The notes beneath the pieces are model-generated. The model had not been told where the DNA came from. It searched no databases and worked only from the letters and a program-made list of their open reading frames with translations. From Pyramidobacter sp. C12-8 (GTDB lineage: Bacteria; Synergistota; Synergistia; Synergistales; Dethiosulfovibrionaceae), in NCBI RefSeq assembly GCF_002007215.1, contig NZ_MUHX01000012.1:1-64000 (forward strand): a stretch of DNA of 64,000 nucleotides, read 5' to 3'. The position numbers and the translations under genes were made by a program. Every line of letters starts with the position of its first letter. The first letter of the stretch is position 1. This document shows positions 59,542 to 64,000 of the stretch, piece by piece.

Positions 59542-60873
59542 ATGGCAATAGTGTCGATCGTCGGACGTCCCAACGTAGGGAAGTCATCGCTGTTCAACAG
59601 GATCATCGGCGAACGCCGGGCTATCGTCGACGATATGCCGGGCGTTACGCGCGACCGTTTGTATGGCTGCGTGCAATGGCAGGATAAAAGTTTTTACGTG
59701 GTCGATACCGGCGGTCTGCTGCTGAAAGACAAAGACCCGATCATGGAGAGCATGAAAGATCAGATATTCCAGGCCATCGAAGAGAGCGACGTCGTGATCT
59801 TCATGATCGACGGCAGTCAGGGCGTCACCTGGATGGACAAAGACGTGGCGCAGGTGCTTCGTTCTCATTCTTCGATGGTCATTCTCGCGGTCAATAAAAT
59901 AGACGACTTCAGTCACGAGGACGACGTCGTCGAAGCCTATTCGCTTGGCTTCGAAAAAGTCGTCGGGGTCAGCGCGCTTCATGACCGCGGCGTTGACGAG
60001 CTTTTGGACCAGATCGTGCAGATGCTGGGCGATAAAGGAGACGCGCAGGGAGCGGAAGAAGGCGTCATCAACGTGGCGCTCGTCGGCCGTCCCAACGTGG
60101 GCAAGTCGAGCATCCTCAACGCGCTGACGGGCAGCCGGCGGTCGCTGGTCAGCGACATCCCGGGAACGACCCGCGATTCGATCGACGCCGTGCTCGAGTA
60201 TAAGGGAGAACGCTTCCGCATTGTCGATACGGCCGGTCTGCGCCGCAAAAGCCGGGTCAAGGACGACATCGAGTTTTATTCGACGGTGCGGGCCATGGAC
60301 GCGGTCGACCAGTGCGACGTGGCCGTCTTCGTGATGGACGCGCGGGAACTGGCGACGGAGCAGGATCAGCGTCTGGTGGGGGAGATCCTCGCCCGCGGCA
60401 AGGGCGTCGTCCTCGTGGTCAACAAATGGGACTTGCTGTCGAACACGCCGGAGACCGGCGACGAAGTGAACGGGAAACTCCGCGAGGAGTTCCGCTTCGT
60501 CAGCCATGCGCCGGTGCTTTTTACGTCGGCCGTTTCCGGGCGCCGTCTGCACCGGCTGCTCGATCTGGTCAGCCGGGTGCACAAGCGCCGCCAATCCAGA
60601 TTCAGCACGACGGTATTGAACCGCATTATCCGCGACATGCTGGCTTTTGACCGTCTGCCGACGGACGGCACGGGACGCCGGCTGCGGATCTATTACTGCA
60701 CGCAGAGCGCCGCAGTACCGCCGACGTTCATCTTCTTCGTCAACGACACTTCGATCGTGACGAAGAGCTTTGAGAACCATCTGTCAAGAAAAATCCGCGA
60801 AGCGGGAGATTTTGCCGGCGTTCCGCTGCGTCTTTTTTGGCGTTCCAGCCATGGAAGCAACGAAAAGGCTTGA
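59542..60873 (+). CDS. der: Ribosome-assembly GTPase Der (EngA)
   Basis: A 443-residue protein with two tandem GTPase domains and a C-terminal KH-like domain, needed for assembly of the 50S subunit. G1 is GRPNVGKSSLFNRI at residues 8-21 and again GRPNVGKSSILNAL near 183; G3 is DTGG and DTAGLRRKSRVK; G4 is NKID and NKWD. Length is normal. GGAG lies seven bases before the ATG. It ends the housekeeping block, with a terminator-like stem at 60900. Confidence 0.97.
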   Translation: MAIVSIVGRPNVGKSSLFNRIIGERRAIVDDMPGVTRDRLYGCVQWQDKSFYVVDTGGLLLKDKDPIMESMKDQIFQAIEESDVVIFMIDGSQGVTWMDKDVAQVLRSHSSMVILAVNKIDDFSHEDDVVEAYSLGFEKVVGVSALHDRGVDELLDQIVQMLGDKGDAQGAEEGVINVALVGRPNVGKSSILNALTGSRRSLVSDIPGTTRDSIDAVLEYKGERFRIVDTAGLRRKSRVKDDIEFYSTVRAMDAVDQCDVAVFVMDARELATEQDQRLVGEILARGKGVVLVVNKWDLLSNTPETGDEVNGKLREEFRFVSHAPVLFTSAVSGRRLHRLLDLVSRVHKRRQSRFSTTVLNRIIRDMLAFDRLPTDGTGRRLRIYYCTQSAAVPPTFIFFVNDTSIVTKSFENHLSRKIREAGDFAGVPLRLFWRSSHGSNEKA

Positions 60874-60899
60874 CCTTTCAGTGACATTGCGTTTAGAAT
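60870..60899 (+). promoter_or_regulatory. Candidate promoter of the second HU gene
   Basis: TTGACC at 60870-60875 and TAGAAT at 60894-60899, spaced 18 bases, overlap the end of der. The terminator-like stem follows immediately, so the element could be read only if that stem lets transcripts pass. Confidence 0.45.
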
Positions 60900-60928
60900 A
60901 AGGGCGTCTCATTATGAGGCGTCCTTTT
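60900..60928 (+). terminator. Terminator-like stem after der
   Basis: AAGGGCGTCTCA pairs with TGAGGCGTCCTT through G.U pairs across a TTA loop, and TTTT follows. It lies 26 bases after the der stop. Confidence 0.65.
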
Positions 60929-60971
60929 CATGCAGGCTTTTCGTATTGATAATTTAAGGAGGCAGAGAAAA

Positions 60972-61247
60972 ATGACAAAGAACGATCTGATCAACGAAGT
61001 TGCCGCAAATGCTGGAATGAGCAAGAAGGCGGCGGGCGAAGCGATTTCGGCTACTTTCGCTACGATCGAGAAGGCCCTTGCCAAGGGAGACAGGGTTCAG
61101 CTGGTTGGTTTCGGCACATTCGAAGTCCGCAAGCGTGCCGCCCGCGTGGGGCGCAATCCCCAGGATCCCAAGAAGACGATCCAGATTCCCGCCAAGAAGG
61201 TGCCCGTTTTCCGCGCCGGCAAAGGCCTCAAAGACCAGGTCAACTAA
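60972..61247 (+). CDS. hup: HU-family DNA-binding protein
   Basis: A 91-residue standard HU protein: MTKNDLINEVAANAGMSKK at the N-terminus, LVGFGTFEVRKRAAR near residue 45, and the arm sequence RVGRNPQDPKKTIQIPAKK. It bends and compacts DNA. The second HU in this window (3790) has the same core plus a basic tail, so the two are paralogues, of which this is the shorter housekeeping form. AAGGAGG lies seven to nine bases before the ATG. A strong terminator follows. Confidence 0.95.
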   Translation: MTKNDLINEVAANAGMSKKAAGEAISATFATIEKALAKGDRVQLVGFGTFEVRKRAARVGRNPQDPKKTIQIPAKKVPVFRAGKGLKDQVN

Positions 61248-61299
61248 TTCTTCATGGTTTCGGAAACAGCGTGCATGGATTTTGCATGAGTTTTTCTAA

Positions 61300-61333
61300 A
61301 GAAGGGCGCTCAGTGAAAACTGAGCGCCCTTCT
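61300..61333 (+). terminator. Stem-loop after the second HU gene
   Basis: AGAAGGGCGCTCAGT pairs with ACTGAGCGCCCTTCT around GAAA, a perfect 15-bp stem with a GNRA tetraloop. Only short T stretches follow, so termination strength is uncertain. Confidence 0.8.
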
Positions 61334-61431
61334 GCGTTTATGCCCGTCCAGACGGTGCGGTGCCCGCGAGGACGGCGCTTCTGGATAGTAAATTAATGTT
61401 TGTTCATGTTTTGTTTGCAATAAAAGTGTCA

Positions 61432-61460
61432 TTGACGATGCCGAAATATTTGTGTAAGGT
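61432..61460 (+). promoter_or_regulatory. Promoter of the first DUF3798 gene
   Basis: TTGACG at 61432-61437 and TAAGGT at 61455-61460 are spaced 17 bases. The same arrangement, with GTGTAA at the end of the spacer, recurs before the second copy. Confidence 0.6.
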
Positions 61461-61520
61461 CTAAACGGCAAGTGAAATTGATTTTTTTTTGCTAAAATTT
61501 ATGTATCGGAGGAGATAACA

Positions 61521-62735
61521 ATGAAAAAGTTCGTTACGTCTCTGCTGGCTGCGGCGTTGTTTGCGGGGGCCGTGTCCGCCATGGCGGCGGAGTCGGCGAA
61601 GTTCCACATCGGCGTCTGCACGGGCACGGTTTCTCAGACCGAGGACGATCTTCGCGGCGCGGAAGAGCTGATCAAACGTTACGGCGACGTCGCCAACGGC
61701 GGCATGATCAAGCACATCACCTACCCCGACAACTTCATGACCGAGCAGGAAACGACGATCTCCCAGATCGCTTCGTTCGCCGACGATCCGCTGATGAAGG
61801 CCGTTATCGTCAACCAGGCCATCCCGGGCACGACCGAGGCGTTCCGCCGTATTCGCGAGACGCGCCCCGACATCCTGCTGTTTGCCGGGCAGAACCACGA
61901 GGATCCCGGCGTTATCTCTCCCACGTCCGACCTTGTCACTCACGCCGGAGATCTCGCCCGCGGCTATCTGATCATCCTCGCCGCCCACAAGCTGGGCTGC
62001 ACCGATTTCGTCCATATCTCCTTCCCCCGCCACATGAGCTATGAGCTTCTCTCCCGTCGCGCCAAGATCATGGAGGCCGCCTGCAACGACTTGGGCATGA
62101 AATACCATTTCGAAACGGCTCCCGATCCCACCAGCGACGTCGGCGTGGCCGGCGCGCAGCAGTTCATCCTCGAGAAAGTTCCGCATTGGATCGAGAAGTA
62201 CGGCCCGATGGCGGCTTTTTTCTGCACCAACGACGCGCATACCGAACCCCTGCTGAAGAGGATCGCCGAGGGGAAAGGCGGCTATTTCATCGAAGCGGAC
62301 ATGCCTTCGCCGCTGATGGGCTACCCCGGCGCGCTGGGCGTTGAACTTTCCGACGTGGCGGGCGATTTCCCCGCGATCCTCAAGCGAGTCGAGGACGCCG
62401 TGATCAAGGCGGGCGGTTCCGGACGCATGGGCACCTGGGCTTACTCTTACGGATTCACCAACACTTTGGCGCTGGGCGAGTACGCCAAGAGCTGCATCGA
62501 AAAGGACGTCACGCCGAAAAACTTCCGCCGCAACTTCAAGATGGACGCTCTTCTGAAAACTTTCGACGCGGAAACTCCCGGCGCAAGCTGGAACGGGACG
62601 ATCTACAAGGATGCGAGCACGGGCCTCGAGCTGAAGAACAACATCCTCGTCTATCAGGATACCTATATCTTTGGCAAGGGCTACCTCAACATGACCGGCG
62701 AGGTCATTCCCGAAAAATATCTCGACATGAAGTAA
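61521..62735 (+). CDS. DUF3798 exported protein, copy 1
   Basis: A 404-residue protein of the DUF3798 family. The signal peptide is residues 1-24 (KFVTSLLAAALFAGAVSAMA). The mature part looks like a periplasmic binding protein of the type I fold: alternating beta/alpha with FHIGVCTGTVSQTEDDLRGA at the start, VNQAIPGTTEAFRRI near residue 100, LLFAGQNHEDPG and FCTNDAHTEPLLKRI. The ligand is unknown. The ATG is preceded by GGAGGAG. The gene is followed by a terminator and then a near-identical second copy. The family is common in Synergistota and some fusobacteria. No permease gene is inside the window. Confidence 0.9.
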   Translation: MKKFVTSLLAAALFAGAVSAMAAESAKFHIGVCTGTVSQTEDDLRGAEELIKRYGDVANGGMIKHITYPDNFMTEQETTISQIASFADDPLMKAVIVNQAIPGTTEAFRRIRETRPDILLFAGQNHEDPGVISPTSDLVTHAGDLARGYLIILAAHKLGCTDFVHISFPRHMSYELLSRRAKIMEAACNDLGMKYHFETAPDPTSDVGVAGAQQFILEKVPHWIEKYGPMAAFFCTNDAHTEPLLKRIAEGKGGYFIEADMPSPLMGYPGALGVELSDVAGDFPAILKRVEDAVIKAGGSGRMGTWAYSYGFTNTLALGEYAKSCIEKDVTPKNFRRNFKMDALLKTFDAETPGASWNGTIYKDASTGLELKNNILVYQDTYIFGKGYLNMTGEVIPEKYLDMK

Positions 62736-62756
62736 ATATTTGCCGATGTTTGAGGG

Positions 62757-62786
62757 GCGGAGAAGCGTGCTTCTTCGCTCTTTTTT
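62757..62786 (+). terminator. Terminator after DUF3798 copy 1
   Basis: GCGGAGAAGC pairs with GCTTCTTCGC with one G.U pair and a GT loop, followed by a six-T run within CTCTTTTTT. Confidence 0.88.
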
Positions 62787-63068
62787 GCAAAAAATAGGGC
62801 CTTGAGCGGGCGTCCGGCGTTCTTGCCGCGTATGGGACACGGCGGAATCTTTCTTTTGTTTTCATTGCATTAAATTTGAAATGGCTGTTATTTTTAATAG
62901 AGCTGTGTATTTATTATCTTAATATTTGACAAAAAGTCTTGGATAAGTCGACGTAAGCTTTTATCTCTGGGAGAGATGCGATGCGCATATCCGACCATGT
63001 TACACCGTCATAAATTTTTAGCAGTAAATTCAACGTTTAGTTTTCGTTTTTTTACAACTGACTCGTGA

Positions 63069-63097
63069 TTGACGGTATTTCCTTCCTCGTGTAAACT
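63069..63097 (+). promoter_or_regulatory. Promoter of the second DUF3798 gene
   Basis: TTGACG at 63069-63074 and TAAACT at 63092-63097 are spaced 17 bases, at nearly the same distance from the ATG as in copy 1. Confidence 0.6.
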
Positions 63098-63165
63098 TTT
63101 CCTATGCAAGTAAGAAAAGACAAATTTCTTCTTGCTAAAATTTATGTATGTGGAGGGGATAAGTA

Positions 63166-64000
63166 ATGAAAAAGTTTGTTGTTGGTCTGCTGACCGCGGC
63201 GTTGTTTGCGGGGGCCGTGTCCGCCATGGCGGCGGAGCCGGCGAAGTTTCACATCGGCGTCTGCACGGGCACGGTTTCTCAGTCCGAGGACGATCTTCGC
63301 GGCGCGGAAGAGCTGATCAAACGTTACGGCGACGTCGCCAACGGCGGCATGATCAAGCACATCACCTACCCCGACAACTTCATGACCGAGCAGGAAACGA
63401 CGATCTCCCAGATCGCTTCGTTCGCCGACGATCCGCTGATGAAGGCCGTCATCGTCAACCAGGCTATCCCGGGCACGACCGAGGCGTTCCGCCGTATCCG
63501 CGAAGCCCGGCCCGACATCCTGCTGTTTGCCGGCGAGAACCACGAGGATCCCGGCGTCATCGCCCCTTCCGGGGATCTTATCATTCACTCCGACAGCATC
63601 GCCCGCGGCTATCTGATCATCCTCGCCGCTCACAAGCTGGGCTGCACCGATTTCGTCCATATCTCCTTCCCCCGTCACATGAGCTATGAGCTCATGTCTC
63701 GTCGCGCCAAGATCATGGAAGCCACGTGCAACGATTTGGGCATGAAATATCACTTCGAGAGCGCTCCCGATCCCACCAGCGACGTCGGCGTGGCCGGCGC
63801 GCAGCAGTTCATCCTCGAGCACGTTCCGCAGTGGCTTGACAAGTACGGCCCCAATACCGCGTTCTTCTGCACCAACGACGCCGAAACCGAGCCTCTGCTG
63901 AAGAGGATCGCCGAGAGCAAGGGTTTCTTCATCGAAGCCGATCTTCCTTCGCCGCTGATGGGTTATCCCGGCGCTCTGGGCGTCGAGCTTTCCGACGTGG
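63166..64000 (+). CDS. DUF3798 exported protein, copy 2 (cut by the window end)
   Basis: The first 278 codons of a second DUF3798 gene; it has no stop because the window ends. The start MKKFVVGLLTAALFAGAVSA is a signal peptide as in copy 1. For about the first 120 codons the two genes are nearly identical in bases (for example around 63221-63480 against 61578-61837), then differences grow (GENHEDPGVIAPSGDLIIH against GQNHEDPGVISPTSDLVTH). This suggests a recent tandem duplication with gene conversion or divergence in ligand-contact regions. TGGAGGGG precedes the ATG at 63166. Confidence 0.92.
   Translation, partial: MKKFVVGLLTAALFAGAVSAMAAEPAKFHIGVCTGTVSQSEDDLRGAEELIKRYGDVANGGMIKHITYPDNFMTEQETTISQIASFADDPLMKAVIVNQAIPGTTEAFRRIREARPDILLFAGENHEDPGVIAPSGDLIIHSDSIARGYLIILAAHKLGCTDFVHISFPRHMSYELMSRRAKIMEATCNDLGMKYHFESAPDPTSDVGVAGAQQFILEHVPQWLDKYGPNTAFFCTNDAETEPLLKRIAESKGFFIEADLPSPLMGYPGALGVELSDV

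Larger units (their letters stand above)
62736..63165. other. AT-rich spacer between the two DUF3798 genes
   Basis: 430 bases, strongly AT-rich in the second half. It contains the copy 1 terminator (62757-62786) and the copy 2 promoter (63069-63097). Bases 63133-63148 (GCTAAAATTTATGTAT) repeat the leader of copy 1 near 61491. No further gene is seen. Confidence 0.6.

Noticed and set aside
1-64000. CRISPR arrays, prophage, restriction-modification or toxin-antitoxin systems
   Set aside because: No regularly spaced repeats, Cas, phage structural, methylase or typical toxin-antitoxin sequences were recognised. The gene order is mostly housekeeping and metabolic.

Overview
The window is a stretch of bacterial chromosome with high GC in the genes, AT-richer gaps, canonical SD sequences and sigma-70-type promoters. 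Gene content points to the phylum Synergistota, probably a relative of Pyramidobacter. Reasons: tandem DUF3798 exported proteins, a DUF5058 membrane-protein operon, many M20 amidohydrolases that fit an amino-acid fermenter, CtsR/ClpC stress control, and Firmicutes-like gene order without Firmicutes-specific partners. The taxonomic call is an inference from family content; no rRNA gene or marker phylogeny is available here.

Layout. 1-770: AT-richer non-coding DNA with a decayed GxxExxY gene and possible IS-end repeats. 771-4200: MATE exporter, Rrf2 regulator, VOC protein, HU with a histone-H1-like tail. 4.3-10.8 kb: ADP-forming acyl-CoA synthetase relative, plsY, the CtsR-box-controlled ctsR-clpC operon, Crp/Fnr regulator. 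10.8-15.2 kb: thioredoxin (minus), then proB-proA-MATE. 15.3-27 kb: mostly poorly characterised proteins. These include a secreted helical protein, two small helical proteins, a prolyl-tRNA-synthetase-like protein with lost catalytic motifs next to xthA, a GNAT-YoaP protein, cca, an orphan amino-acid-binding protein, and a giant ankyrin/coiled-coil exported protein split by a frame change. 27.2-32.2 kb: PucR regulator, DUF5058 plus partner membrane protein, M20 amidohydrolase, yajC. 32.3-33.8 kb: SAM-I riboswitch and metK. 33.9-40.7 kb: small membrane/exported proteins, ferredoxin, typA-gpsA, DUF1846, YchJ-like. 40.9-43.8 kb: Nudix hydrolase and two overlapping M20 genes. 43.9-60.9 kb: a dense plus-strand housekeeping block (tmk-holB-ricT-ftsY-purB-glpX, then nif3-scpA-scpB-rluB-cmk-plsC-hflX-yicC-remA-gmk-rpoZ-priA-der). 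61-64 kb: HU and two tandem DUF3798 genes, the second cut by the window end.

How it fits together. The housekeeping block joins nucleotide kinases (tmk, cmk, gmk), chromosome segregation (scpAB), replication/restart (holB, priA), ribosome GTPases (hflX, der, typA), phospholipid synthesis (plsY, gpsA, plsC) and translation. The accessory parts concern peptide or acyl-amino-acid use (three M20 enzymes, DUF5058 system, binding proteins), proline synthesis and proteostasis.

Most interesting points: (1) a PriA at the conserved rpoZ-priA locus that lacks Walker A and has DEEA instead of DEEH but keeps all zinc cysteines; (2) a ProRS-like protein with an apparently intact editing domain and lost class II motifs; (3) a ClpC without the middle domain, directly after ctsR with no mcsAB; (4) the split ankyrin/coiled-coil exported protein; (5) a probable CTG start for hflX in a CTGA overlap; (6) the PucR-DUF5058-M20 cluster as a possible uncharacterised uptake system. 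No CRISPR array, rRNA, convincing tRNA, prophage or complete insertion sequence was seen.
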